64,000 nucleotides of DNA from Polytrichum commune (GCA_950295325.1 OX485805.1:33035501-33099500), one strand, 5' to 3'. Counted from the stretch's first letter, positions 37,176 through 50,393 are shown. The notes: a model not told the origin generated them from the letters alone. Numbers and translations: made by a program.

Positions 37176-37658
37176 CTGCAGTAGCGGACATGTCGTTCTG
37201 CAAAGGGAGCCAGCGGCCATCCTTAATCTTCAACGCCCATTGAACTCTGGACAAAAGAGACCGGGATGTCAACCGAATTTGCCTCAGAAACAACATAAGA
37301 ATTCGTGCATGACAATACTGAAAGTAGTAACGATTCAAGAGCACGAAGATCTAAAGAATCAGATTTATCACAAGGAAGTGAAGTCCTTACTAACACTGAT
37401 TAGTGAGGGCAATGAATATGCCATTGCTGGGCGGTCATCAAAAAAATCCTCTTGCGATGAGTGCAACATGAAGCCTCCACGGTATGAGTTGAAACGATAC
37501 GCCCCAATTGACAAAAACGAGGAGTTCTTTACTCTGCAAACTGAGGTTGGAAATTCGTTGAAAGACACGTACCCCTCCGGTGTAGCAGTTGTGCCATCTG
37601 AACGGGTAGATTCTCGCTGTGGACATCGTGGCTGAAGAGCGAAATCTCTGCTATCCAT
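37176..37658 (-). pseudogene. candidate captured host gene fragment (2 exons)
   Basis: An ATG at 37658 opens exon 37372-37658 (MDSRDFALQPRCPQRE..., later SIGAYRFNSYRGGFMLHSS). It can splice in frame through GTGATA to exon 37176-37246 (VQWALKIKDGRWLPLQNDM), which ends at a good donor, CAG|GTACTC. The protein does not resemble any transposon domain. CACTA elements often carry pieces of host genes (transduplication), and the position between the two transposon genes fits that. The product is unknown and later exons were not found with confidence. It could instead be a normal accessory of this CACTA family. Confidence 0.4.
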
Positions 37659-38751
37659 CCCGTGGTGCAGTGTAGGAAGCTGGAAGCTGAGTCAGGGTTT
37701 CCAGAAAAGTGAGGAGCCACCACACTCGCCCTACGCAGGAGCTCCAAAATTAGCAGAAAATGTTACAAATTTTCGCTTGTGGCGATGCATAATGCTCGCG
37801 CAACTAGCAGAGACACACTGAGAATAGGAGAAGGAATCTAAAGAAGGAAAAAGAACGACTGAGAAGAACGGTTCCGTTATTCATCCGGAAATTAGGGCTT
37901 GTTGGATGAAAAAGTGTCAATGCAGAATTGAGGCACAAACTTCCACGTCTGTACACGTCCTCTTCTTCTCTTGTCAATTAATTTTCTAAACTTGCATGTG
38001 GTGTGTCAACTTTCTTTTACAGCCTTTGTTCTTTCTTACCGAGCTGCTTTCTAGTCTTGCACAGAGAAATAGTGGCCGCCACCTGGGGACCCTAGTTTTT
38101 CTTGACATTTGTATCGATGTTCATGGTGTCGCTGCAGATAGACAGCTCCTATCTGAAGACACCTCGGACAGTTGCGAGGAGGGAGAACCGTGAACCGCTT
38201 CGACGTAGATAAACTCTGAGGCAAGTAGTGTGAAGCATAGTTTCCTTATTTTCTTTGCAGGTCTCCTCGTACAGGATTAGCACTACCGCATCATGTAAAG
38301 TACGGAGAGGAGTAATCCAACAGAGTTGATACATGTAGATATCGAACCCTCTTTGGATTATCTTGTTTGCAGAGTCGCTTCATGCCAAGGAGTAAGGCCG
38401 TTTGGATTCAATTTCGGCCTGATGTTTTGCCAGTTTTGGATGAGCAGATCACAAAAGTTGTGCATGAAGTAGAGGTTAAAAGCTGTGCTCAAAATCTATA
38501 TATGGCCTGAATGGCCACCTCCCTCCTTTGAAGGTTTATGCTGCTTTTGTCTGTCGATAAGCACCCTTTCAGAGTTGTGAGGTGTTGACGTCTGATTCTC
38601 AGTTACTTCTTAGAAGGTATGCAACGTGGAGTGCGCATTCCCAACCTTACGGTAGTCCTCTCCGATCCCAGAGTATTTATGCGGATTCAGATCTCAGAGG
38701 CCCTCCTTGTTACCGAACTGGCTGAAACTACTCTCTTCCTTCGAGACTTAA

Positions 38752-38808
38752 GTGATGGAAAATGATCATGAGATTGCGCGCTTGTGATGGAAAATGATCA
38801 TGAGATTG
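38752..38808. repeat. tandem duplication, 32-bp period
   Basis: GTGATGGAAAATGATCATG plus six more identical bases occurs at 38752 and again at 38784. Confidence 0.9.
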
Positions 38809-39575
38809 GGCCTTATAAGATTTAGCTATTCTGTGTCAAACTGCCTCGTAATAGATATTGATCACAAGCTCCTCCAAGCAACAAGCTACTTATTCAATTT
38901 GAAATGTTCCTACAGGTATCCCACACTTTTTCCCAAGTCTTGTATTTTTGTGGGTACTGAATTTTTGCATACTTTTCGTTCACATTTTTAGTGAAATGAA
39001 TATGTTGTGTCCCCTGGGATGGTGCAGGAATCCTTGTTTCTGGAGGCCACCCATAAGCGCAGACAGTGGAACTTGGAAGGGTGGCTAAGAGAACGAGATT
39101 GAAGTTGGGAAACCTGATTGGAGTTCCTTATCACAATGAAATAATCAACATTTGAGCTCATTTTCGGATTATTGGTCAACACCATTGAAGCATTTTGGGT
39201 CAATTACTAAGCATTTCAGGTTAACTTATTCGCCAACATCCATTTAGTTGAATGAATTGTTGCCTCACGCACTCAAGTCAGGTATTAGATAACATGGATT
39301 CAAAGTAAACAAAAAACAGTCTTGTCCTCCTTTACAAAAACCATCCTTCGAGGATCGTGTGCCAATTTCGTGGCGAGTATCTCTACTGTAGTAACTTTAC
39401 TTGAATTTCCTCGCCGGTCATTCTTCAAGCATCAGCTGAAACCAGAAATTGCACTAAAAAGAAGTTGACACAAAATTGAAGTGCTAAGTTGAAACTATGT
39501 TAAAATTGAAAATGTGCTAAAATTGAAATTGTGCTAAGTTGAAACTGTGTTGTGCTTTGATATTGTTCACAGGAA

Positions 39576-42317
39576 ATGGTTCGACTGTCACGTTCGGAGG
39601 GAGGGAGCGAAAGGTTTGTTCAGTGGAAGGAAGCAGTGCCAGAACAAAGAGACACCGCAAATGTTGTTGGACCGGACTCAGCCAACAATGTGAGAAAAAA
39701 GAAGCCTCGACAATCTCATAAACCTATTATCGCATCACTTCAAGCATCAATTGACGTAGGTGAGGTTCAAGAAATCGGCCATCGTCCAAATGCTACTGTG
39801 CGAGTCCGCGACACAGGGGTTGCTACGTCGTCACATGCTCATGTAGTACCACCGCATACCTCACCTCCACCACCTCAGTTTAAACCGCCTCGACAGATCC
39901 ACAACACGCGAGGAAGATCTAAAAAACCAAAATCAGTTCCACACGATGGGGCAGTGGGACCAACCGATTTAGAAAATCAACACAACGATTCTGAAGAACA
40001 CGAGGACGAAGATACATCAACACCGCCTCAAACTGGAGAAAACCAAGGTTAGACGACATATTACTATAGTAATTGATGTGAATTATGGTGAAGAATTATA
40101 TCCCTAAGAATTAAATAATCATGCACAATAAAATGTGAAATACCAAATCTGTGGTTGCAAATCTAAGCATCATAACATAACCGTGATTGACATACCTTAA
40201 AGTGTATTGTATGCAATTAATTTTTACTAGTAAAGAGAAATATGATTTGATTTTGCTTTCAGGGAATGTTGAGCTCCTTGCATTGAATGTGAATCGGTGG
40301 ATGTGACTCTTGTTGTCTGTGCGTTTCTTCGAAGCCACAGGTGCACGGGTCAAAGAAGTGCGCTCAACTAAAACACCATCTGCGCCGCCTCCACCAAACA
40401 ATGTGGAGAGTAACGCAAGCACAGTACGGGCAAATCATCATGCTACCAACCTTTGGTTGTCCACAACCTCTGAATCACTAGGTCATCGGAGGCCACGAAG
40501 TCCCAAGACTACAAAACAACGCGACCAAGTTCTACCCTGAACCCTTCTACTTACTTGATCACTATATTCGTTAATCACTATATTCACTATAAGAAATACT
40601 GTCCCATGTGTTTGATCATTTCAGTACACTATAAGTTGGTTTTTTAAATTCAGTTATGACGCTATGTAAAGGAACGCTAGGATGAAATACAGAAGGCGTT
40701 ATTGAGGGCTCAATCATTATGTTCCTCTGATTTGCTACAGGTACGTGGAAAATCTCGCGAAGAGTATATAGATAATACCGGGCGCAGGTCACCATCTGGA
40801 GAACACCAGCGACAGATGTATTCATTCTACAATTCAGATCATGAGGCCGATAGTAGTGATGACAGTTCACAAAACTACGAAGAAGAGCTCGAAGACGTAG
40901 AAGAGCAAGGCTATGCAGATGCAAACGAGTCGGTCCCAGGATATCTATATGGTGAAACAGAAGCTGAGAAACGGAAAGAGAGGAGGCACGCAAAGAAGGC
41001 AAGAGAGAGAGAAGGGGATAGGCGTCGTCGAGAAGGTAAACCCAGAAACTATCTGCTCGTGGATGAGTACACTAAGAAACCTTACGGGGCAGGTGTAAAT
41101 GATTGGCGCAAGGAGGTGATGTTACTATCAAGGAAACTAGATCCAGCAATAGGACAGATCAATAGACAACCCGGGGACGATGTGAAGGAAATTGGTGAGT
41201 GGATTCAACAGACTTGGGAGTACAGTACGCCTATTAAATTTGAGGTAGTGAAGGAAGTTATAGCCCGGGGAGTGTCCTTGAGACGTTCAGAGTTATGGAA
41301 AAAGATTCGCAACAAGGAACCAAAACCTCCAGATGTGACAGATCGGGCGTGGAGGTCGCTGAAAAGGGAGTTGGAGAATCCAGCAACAATCAGGAAGTCC
41401 ATAAGCTGCAGCAAGGCAAATGCGAGCAGAGTCAACTTCGGTTGCACTGGGCCCTCTGGGGAGGTGGGCGTACGAGAGAAACTCCGAAAGATGCTGAGAA
41501 GATCTCCTGATCCAGAGGAGATACAGTTTGAAATGGCGCGGGACAAGGGATATGGCGGACGATCCAAACGCAAGCAAATCCATGATATGACTGAGGAGCA
41601 AATTGCCTCTAACCCATTCGTTTTGAAACTAATGGAACGTTTAGCTGCTTTAGAGGACTCTCTAAAAACTAAATCAGTTGAAGTTGCAGCCGTTAGCACG
41701 GAGAAGTTTTCTGAAAGAGTAGTTGAACCTGATAACGAGTCTATGGCAAGTGAAGCACATATCGTTACGCTAAAGGTATGATAAGTTTCTTAAACCATAT
41801 GCTATGTAGTCATCAAGTAATTGACTTCAATTCTGGTTCTATGTATTCCGTTTTTAAAATTCATGGTTGGTAGCTAAAAACACAAAATAATCCTTGGAAT
41901 TAAGATACCAGCATTGGTTGTGATTGTCAGAGTCACAGAGCTGAAGCAACAGAGGCCGTAGAACTCGCAGAAGGGGCACGGCAGGTAGTTTGTATTCAGG
42001 TACGTGTTAAAATTTGTCAATCTAGCATTGTAATTAAAAGCTTTGCTTAGTTTTCCTTTGCTTTAGTTTGAGTATTTGCTTACATGAAATGCCGAGGTCT
42101 TTGAAAAATGGCGGAAATGTGATTTCTTACTTAAGGTAGTGTAGCAGATTCAATATAGTATATATTGGCTGGATTTGTGCGGGCATTTCAAAGAGCTGCA
42201 ATGGTGATTCAATGCTTAAGTTTAGTAAATATAAATTAGGAGTTAAAAAAACACGATCCATGTACGATGTGAAAGCATGCTATGGTTTTGCAGGGCGAGG
42301 ACGTTGCTACAGGATAG
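39576..42317 (+). CDS. CACTA-associated second protein (Transposase_24/TNPA-like), multi-exon
   Basis: The start is ATG 39576. Exon 39576-40047 (Pro-rich, with PPHTSPPPPQFKPP) is followed by one or more uncertain exons at 40263-40540. The main exon 40741-41775 (345 codons) and exons 41931-41999 and 42294-42317 join in frame at GT-AG sites and end at TAG. The main exon has an acidic stretch, a basic helix (RRHAKKAREREGDRRRREG), then a segment with WRKEVMLLSRKLD, EIGEWIQQTWEY, and a SKANASRVNFGCTGPSGE block followed by LRKMLRRSPDPEEI. That arrangement resembles the plant Ptta/En/Spm Transposase_24 family, likely a DNA-binding partner of TNP2. No stop interrupts the exons I could join, so this gene may be intact even though TNP2 is not. 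Confidence 0.6.
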
Positions 42318-43291
42318 GCGAGCAGTCTGGTATTGAAGAAATCACAAGCCTTGAGGAAGAGAGTTAAGCGGAGTTGACTTGAAGTGGCCTTCAATTCTCT
42401 GCAATCACTGGAATTCGACAACATCAAAGGGAATATAGTTGTTGTTAACCTTTTTTTTTACTTATAGGGATGTTGAGGATGATCGAATATTCGGGCACAA
42501 CACCCAGTACGTGTGTTACAATTAGAAATAGATATAGCATGAGGACCATATTGGTGATAAGCACGTGCATTCATACGTATGAAATAAACTCCTCTGTATA
42601 TGGTATGTGTACAGTTTTTATTGTACTGTACAATTTTATGAAACCAAATTTCATTTTGCAACTGTATTTGAACGCCTACACTATTAAGCTACATGTAGAA
42701 TCTGAATGGTCCTACAATTTCCACGTGCCAAAATATGTATAAAAATTCCGTTCGGCAGTTTTGGAATATGAAGCCTCCACTTGGAACCGCCACATTGGTT
42801 TATCTTGAATCAGTAACCAAAGGCCATGAATTACAAGCAACTGCAGTAAAAACAATAAGGAATTATCATTCAGTAAAATTCCAAAAATTCCAAAGGTAAC
42901 AAATTATCATTCAGTAAAATTCATGCGATTTCCACCTCCACGAAACTTCTAGGAACTTCATACCAAAATTAACTACAGTCAAATTTGATTTTTACCAAGT
43001 TGTAAATGGTGACATGGCAGTTGCTATTCTAAATTTCACAAACATGTAAATGGTGACATAGCAGTCAATTTCAAATTTTCACCAAGGTATAAAACGTGAC
43101 ATGGCAAATAAATCCAACGTGGCATTGGGGAACGGGGCCGGGTGTCCTACGTGTATTTATATCCGAATTGACAGTCGAGATGACCAAAGTGTGTAAAAAA
43201 TGTGACCGAATCAAGGTGCCCTAATTGACAAGACAGTTAACAATATTTTGTCATTTTTTTTGTCAAAACAGACAGCCAAGCCCTTGTAGTG

Positions 43292-43294
43292 CTC
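43292..43294. repeat. CACTA target-site duplication CTC, right
   Basis: Matches 30120-30122. Confidence 0.85.
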
Positions 43295-44559
43295 ATACAA
43301 GAAATCCAAAGCCAAATCCAAACACTAGTAAATCAATACTCAAGATACCAAATTATCCTTGCAAGGAACTTTAACCGGGACATACTACTCAAAGGTAGGT
43401 CATCCAATGGGTTGACATCCCCCCCCCCACACCAAACCAAAACAACTATGAATGGACTCACTTCATGCAAACGACATGACTTAAAGCAATCAACAACCAA
43501 GAAGATTTTACGAGACAAAGAGGCCACAACTACACCTCAACCAACCTCATAGATGGCTTCTACACTAACCTCCCCAACAATCTCCAATGTCACACAATCA
43601 CTAACCTCTACCAAAACACTAACCACTACCCGGTCCAACTACAACTAGCCCCTAACAACATAATCAACAAGGGAGTAACCCCCCCCCCCCGCAAACAACC
43701 CTTGGATCACATACCCCATACCTCCTTCCAACCTACAAAAACTACAAACAACATTCTTGGAGGAACAAAGTCTATCCATAGCCAACCTCACACATACACT
43801 ACAACACAAACAACTCTCCCACACACAATGCCAGGAAGCATAAAATAAATTCCAATAAATCATAAAACTCCCTTAGCCGATGCATTGAACAAACCTACAT
43901 GACACAACCCATGCCCCCATTCCCCCACAAAGCAAAATCTCAAGGTGGATTCCTTCCAAGAAAACAACAATAGTTATAGAAATAACAACTACCAATCCAC
44001 CACAACATTCGTAAAGCAATACGAGCTACGTCTCAATACTCTTACATACACATTCAAAGCAACCAAGATAATAGAGCCATACTACTGCTCATAAACATCA
44101 ATATCCCACCTCTCTCCACAAACCTTGTAGAGCAAAAACAATGGATAGAAGACCTAGCCAACATTGGCAAAAATGCTAAGGGTGGAGCACATAAAATTAC
44201 CTCCAAAGAGACCGCAATCAACTACAGAACCGCTATCACAAAATACATGACCCTACTGAACATAAAACCAAAGACTATTCACAAACGGATATTCCATCCA
44301 ACAAACGACAAGTCCCTTGATTGTATACAAAACTCACAAGGCAATATTCTAACCGAACCCACAAACATAGCCACAAAAATATACCATACTCAACAAACAT
44401 CATTCTAAAGGCAATCACCATGTGTGAAGATACCATAGACCACCTAAACAAATGCATGTGCACAATACGTAAATATCATTGGCACACCCAAAACGGTATC
44501 ATACTTCACAAAAGTGGCCATCCAAACATACAAATAAGCACCCAATTTACCCAGGAAGT

Positions 44560-45420
44560 TTATGACAAATGTCTTAGATGACTAACCCGAATAAAAGTTG
44601 CCGGACCAGACAACATTCCCAATGACATTATCAAAAACCTACACAATGCCATGACCTAATATTCCCTATCTTCCAATAATGCTACAAACATAGAGAAATC
44701 CCAACATACTGGAAACACAGTAGAACCATCATCTTACACAAAAAAGATGACCCTATATTCCTCACCAACTATATGATGATTGCATAGGCTAATACCATAT
44801 ACAAGTTATACACAAGCACCATGACGGCTTTGCTCACAAGCTACAAAGAACAACACATAATACTACACTTTAGTCGAGAAGAATTTCGGCCACAAAAAAA
44901 TACCTCCACACAAATACAAATGATCATAGCAACAGTTGAAGACACACGACTCACCAACAAAGACATTTACCTCACATACATCGACTGCTACAACGCCTTC
45001 AGCTTCATCAATCATGTAAGACTACTCGCCATTATGGAACATTTAGGATTCCCCTTAGATGTAGTCGACACATAAAGAAAGATATACACACACTCCACCA
45101 TAGTCTTTACATGAAATGACTTTGGAACAACACCCCCAGTAGAAACCATCCGCAAAACCATATATGGAGACACCCTTAGCTCGTACCTCTTTATCATATT
45201 CCTTGAACCCTTCCTGAGGTGGTTGGAAAAAGACAATCTAGGATACTACTTCAACACATCCCCATCCGCTTGCACCACCACCGCATATACATATGATCTA
45301 GCAATAATTACCGACAACATACACCACATTCAACCACAAATACTCAAAGTATAAAAATTTGCAGAATGGTCATATATGGATTTTAACCTTGCAAAATGTG
45401 CCATCACATGATGTCCTAAC
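44560..45420 (+). pseudogene. LINE reverse transcriptase, broken
   Basis: Recognisable RT blocks are VAGPDNIPNDIIKNL (44600), EEFRPQKNTSTQIQM (44880), IYLTYIDCYNAF (44970, finger/palm A with the Asp kept), GTTPPVETIRKTIYGDTLS (about 45126-45180) and a motif C that reads YTYDL at 45286-45300 where YADDL is normal. One of the two catalytic Asp residues is therefore lost. Stops follow FPLDVVDT and precede NDFGTT, and there are several frame changes. The domain cannot be active. Confidence 0.85.
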
Positions 45421-47404
45421 AAATCCAAACTTAAACCAAACACCTTCAAAACATATATACAATCGTAAAACATCACCTACAAATCCAAAAACTTCTCCAC
45501 CCTTATACAAAATGAATCATATACAAACCTAGGTATCCAACTAATGCCATCACTTAAATGAAACCTACAAAAAAAAGGCACGATCCAAAAGGCCAAACAA
45601 CAAAGTAAACCATTTACCATCTCCCTAGCTAGCCTCAAACAAAAAAATCAAAATACTAAACATAGTCATTAAACCTTGCATAGCATATACCTACTACGCA
45701 ATCTCATTCTCCAAACCTGACATCAAAAAACTAGATAGAATGCTTAGCAAACTAACCAAAGAAACATGTAACATACCCAAAAACACTGTAAGCATCCTCA
45801 CACACCTCCCCCACAAGAATTTTGGCATAAGCATAACATGACTCCCGTATTACATACATTGCATAGGGCAACAACTAATACAAGCCTTCAATGACCCTGA
45901 ACAACTAGGTACCATTTATCAAGGACTAGCCAAATACATGTATGTCAACCATGGGGGTTCACTACACCTTTCAAAACTTAAACAACAAGCATGCACAGGG
46001 TCACCCATAGCCAGAACACTCCTACTAGAAAGATAATACGAAATACACGCCACCGTCACCAACCGTGCATTCCCCATCAAACACACCTCACTAGAACAAG
46101 CATGGCGTACCAACCCAACATACACCAATCTTACGGACAATACAAAGGCAAAATCTCAAAAATACATGGACAAATTATACACGTACGGCATAACAACACT
46201 ACAACAAATCCAAAACAAGGAAACTAGTGCCATACTAACACCAAATGAATTTCAGAACATATACACATACGCACCTAAACTCATCAAAGATGCAGTACAA
46301 CAAACCAATACATTATTCCCCTCACCCCCACCCTCGCCACCCACGAGGACCCAACTACAAACCTCACCACAACCACACACAACCACCTCATCTAACTCAA
46401 ACACCTCCCCACAAATCCCCCTAGGACAAATAATCTAAGCAATAACTAAGGAAAGAACCACCACTAGAAAAGACAAATGGGGAGCACAAACCATCAAAAA
46501 TACGGGCCAATGGCAAACCACACAGGAAAACACACAACAATGGAGAACAAAAGAAGACCTCCTACACCCAGATAACATCTTACTTGACCATAATCTCCTC
46601 CTCATAATCCAATATCATAAAAAGGTCCTAGAACAAACGACCACCCAAATGTACGCTAATTATCTCAACTACACCCAAACAAAGGACAACAAATTTATAC
46701 ACCCCCCCCCCCCCCTTCAAGAATCACCAACCTCAAACCATCCGCTCAAGAGTGTAACCCGGATAAAGACATTTTCACAAATAATCCAACCATACAAATA
46801 CACGGCTTAGAGACCACCATACATGACCAAAACGGAAACTATATAACCACTATCACTACCGAAAGAGTACAACGGCTATGGAACCGCTACACTCACAACA
46901 ACCTCCCACAACTCATTAACTTCCTACAACCCCCGCCACAAGACTTCAAAACAAAAAAGATGTGGCTCATACATGGATATATAACCATACTCCCAAAGAA
47001 AAAACCTAAAAATATACAACCTAACAATAAACACCATACACTACACCCTAAAATCATGAAACTACTAAATAAACTTCTTTAACATTACACACTCATACTA
47101 CTCATCCCCACTCACCTGAATGGCCAAAATATAATCAACAAGTAGAACCACTCCTAACAACAATACTATGCATACATAACCAAACACCCCCCCCCCTGGT
47201 CAACTTTCAAACTCCACACAAACTACAAAGCGTCCTACAAAAAACAATTAACACCCATATAGACACATACCCCATCAAATCTACCACTCCACAATGCAAT
47301 GTCAAATTCTCTCATACATCAAAAAACACCCCCAAATAAAAAATCCCATCCCTACTAACACCCCCATAACCCCGCTACCACAACCACATCCACCCTCTTA
47401 AATT

Positions 47405-47830
47405 CCACCCAAAACAATGCATATGCACGGATGGATCATTCATCCCACCCACCAAAAACTCATAAAGCCAAATAGTGGGCAATACCGTTGGATCATTAAT
47501 ATTTAGCCCCAACCGTAACACTAAAATATCATAAAGACTCCTAGGATACCAAAATGTCGTACGCGCTCAACTCAACGCAATACTCATTGCCATCAAAACC
47601 ACACAAATAACCCAACTAGACACGTACATGTTTACAAATAGCCTCGACAACATATCTTTATTCAATAACCACATCATCACCCAACATCACAACACCGCCA
47701 CCCAGACAATTTACTAATAGAAAATTTGTAAACAAATATATTGGACACACATCCATAAAGCTAGAGCACATTCGGGCATTACTAAAAATGAAATTGCTGA
47801 TACATTCTCCAATGAAGGAGAAACCAACCA
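47405..47830 (+). pseudogene. LINE RNase H domain, broken
   Basis: The frame around 47405 reads CTDGSFIPPTKN (first catalytic Asp kept). Later blocks read AQLNAILIAIKTTQ, where AELNAI is usual, so the catalytic Glu has become Gln, and MFTNSLDN, where FTDS is usual, so the Asp has become Asn. A HxARAHSGI block follows near 47755-47790. Stops are scattered through the domain. It lies downstream of RT, as in RNase-H-bearing plant LINEs. Confidence 0.8.
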
Positions 47831-48968
47831 CAACACCCCGTATACACACAACCCACTCCACCCCCTATTGGCTAGCAAGTTGCCCAATGGCCACACACGA
47901 CGGAGCCATCTGTAACCTCCACACATTCATAACAAAAGAACATAAAAACCGAGAATCTGCAGCATCAAAACATAAATTTCCTTACATGGACAAAAGGGTA
48001 TCCAATACTCACATAAATCATAAACTATGAAACCACTCTTGGAGAGATGAATGCGTAACATACGCCCAAATCACTCAAACCCTAAAATTTAGATACGCCC
48101 AATACATGGGTAACCATAGGAAGAATATTTTTTGGCCCCTCCCGCATCAAAACCCCAATTGCACATTGTGCCATAATAATGACCGAGACACATGGCCACA
48201 CCTATTATCAACATGTGAATGCCCATACTTAAAAAGCCTAAGATTGCACAACACAACAAAGTAGTTCACCTCATCACACAAACGCTACAAGCCAATAAAA
48301 ACACAAGGTTCCTCACATTGATCAATGTCGACACTCTCAACAACAAACCACCATAACATACAATCCCAAATTGGCTCCTCAAGTGTACATGCCCACGATC
48401 AACTTGCCAATACCAAGCCAAACTAAGGCCATACATACTTTGCATACTAGGAGCCCCAAACCAAACACAAACACCAATCACATCCTCCCCTGCACTCACA
48501 ATCCAACTTATTGAATTCACATACTGCCATGACAGATTCCCCGACCAAGCCCTCCCACATAAACATACCAAATATGACCCACTACTTCACAACCTATAAA
48601 ACCATGCTTGGAATACCAACCCCCTCATTACTATCATAGCCGGAGTAAGAGGGGCTATACACGAACACTCGATCAAGAAACTCGCCAACCTTAAAATCCC
48701 AAAAACTAATATTAAAGCTCTCATGAAAAATATACACCAAAATGCTATCAAATACCCCACATACCTTATCCTAAACAAAAGAAAACTTGATAATAACTAA
48801 AACCCACCACCACATTGAACTTGGAAACTACTAACACACCACCAGAGCCCACCTCTTCAAAGAGGTAAAATTAAGTTGCATCGTGGACAACTGTGATCAA
48901 CATTAGGTTAACGGGCTCTTATTCACGCCAGTACTCAGATACGGGTGTTATTTTTTCTTTTCTTTTTT

Positions 48969-48982
48969 GGGAGGTCATTGGT
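48969..48982. repeat. LINE target-site duplication, right copy
   Basis: GGGAGGTCATTGGT, identical to 29607-29620, directly after the T-rich LINE tail. Confidence 0.9.
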
Positions 48983-50393
48983 CATCAATCCCACTTCGTT
49001 GTCACAAACACAAAATGAGGTTTTTATGGTTTCCCACAAAAAAACCCGCAACAATTTTACGATGCAAAGAAATTCAAGTACAACTAGCCTCCAAATCCGG
49101 CTGGGAATCACAAAAAAATGACAACGGACCACAAACCACAACACACTTGAATTTTCAAAATTCTTCAATCTTCAAATCTTCACGCCAAATTGATCGATCC
49201 AAATCTTTACAAAAAAAATCTATCGATAAGTGCTACTCCCTCAAAGGATTGTTGCCAACAAAAGACTTGGCCGTCTTTTTGTGGTCGGTCGAAGTCTCAA
49301 CCCTTCTATGCAAGAGCTAACAAACTTCCCTCCACTCAAACTAGCACAACTTTTGTTTTTGCTAACTCTCATTCAAGCAAATGATCACTCAAGAGAAAAC
49401 AATCCCATGAAACGCAACTCTTCCATATTTTATTTTCCGATTCTCATCAAATCCACACCAAACACAACAATGAGTTTTCCACAACAACAAAAAAAACTCT
49501 TGTCTCCCCAACCTCTCTTCTCTTCAATCACACATGTGAGATAAGGCCAAAAATCCTCCTCTTATCCTCATCACATGGCTTCTAATTATCCATTGGTCTA
49601 AAAATAAACTAAGGATAAAACTAGAAGTAAGGCTAAAAGGGTAATAAGAGTAACTAAGAGTAAAAAAAAAGATAAGATTAAAAATGGTAAACTAAAAGTC
49701 ACTAAGAATAAACAAAAAGGTAATCTATTTCTACTCCCTTTTACTTTCCTCCAAATCAAAGAATCGTAATGCAACACAAAATAAGTTCACATGTAAATAG
49801 TGTACGCATTTACACTACGACACCATTAGTTTGGAGATTGCATCTTCTACTATTTTGGACTCGGGACTATTATTTACCCTTGTATGATTTTTTACAACAC
49901 AAAAGTACCACATCTTCCATGTTTATGGGTTTGAAACTATGTTTATTTAATGCATTTCTCATGTCGTGTAAACTAAGATCGTTAAACACAACAGATCGAG
50001 TGTCGTCGTCAACATCAATTAGCAAAATAAAATAGCAAACTAAAATGCTAAACAACCACCTCTTCAAGTGCCCCTACTAGCAGATAAGGAGCCCCTCCAA
50101 TCGGCTAGGAACACACACACTCATCGGTAGAGTTGTTGAACATGATGAAGTTGTTGCTACATCTATACATATTCAATTGGGTAGTGGTAATCTAAGGAAT
50201 TAAACTCATGATTGAGAAAGTAATCCAAGAACTATAGGCTGGGTGCAATTTGAGCCCCATCCTTAATCGCCTTCAACCATTTAATGTTGAATTCTTGGAT
50301 AACTCTTTCAATGTGGTCTTAATTCCATAAAATTTCCAACCAACTAAATAACAACTTCACCACTAAAACATGAGGTAAACATCCACAAAATTC
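48983..50393. other. 3' flank of the Ty3 element; possible LTR, no match proven
   Basis: This lies downstream of the minus-strand Ty3 polyprotein and should hold the polypurine tract and 3' LTR if they survive. A purine-rich stretch on the minus strand (GGAGGAAAGTAAAAGGGAG, plus-strand 49733-49752) is a candidate polypurine tract. By eye I found no segment matching the 57603-59330 region, so an LTR pair is not demonstrated. The A-rich tract at 49600-49720 is otherwise featureless. Confidence 0.35.

Larger units (their letters stand above)
30123..43291. mobile_element. CACTA (En/Spm) DNA transposon, 13,169 bp, complete ends
   Basis: Both ends carry CACTACAAG (right end inverted), flanked by CTC duplications. 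Subterminal short repeats are present: AATTGACAAG near both ends, and three copies of a GTGACAT.GCA motif at 43009-43100, of the kind bound by TNPA-type proteins. Inside are a broken TNP2 transposase (31327-35674, minus), a multi-exon second gene (39576-42317, plus), a dispersed host-type repeat (35993-36170) and a candidate captured gene (37176-37658, minus). The two transposon genes point in opposite directions. The ends look competent, but TNP2 is not, so movement would need a helper. Confidence 0.9.
29621..48968 (+). mobile_element. LINE retrotransposon, interrupted by a CACTA transposon
   Basis: A 14-bp target duplication bounds the element. Removing the CACTA insertion leaves about 6.2 kb, a normal LINE size. 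The order is apurinic-type endonuclease, reverse transcriptase, then an RNase H domain, all on the plus strand. The 3' end is a T-rich tail (TTATTTTTTCTTTTC) rather than poly-A. The coding strand is strikingly A+C-rich and G-poor. The element is dead: many stops and shifts, and altered RT and RNase H active sites. The CACTA split falls inside the endonuclease, and the reading frame (PQDIHL then IQEIQSQIQTL) rejoins exactly when the CACTA and one CTC copy are removed. Confidence 0.88.

Noticed and set aside
41205-41699. 164-residue minus-strand ORF
   Set aside because: Shadow of the main exon of the plus-strand CACTA gene, which has matching splice sites on both sides.
49190-49544. Overlapping plus-strand ORFs after the LINE
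   Set aside because: A/C-rich sequence without stops by composition. No family likeness.
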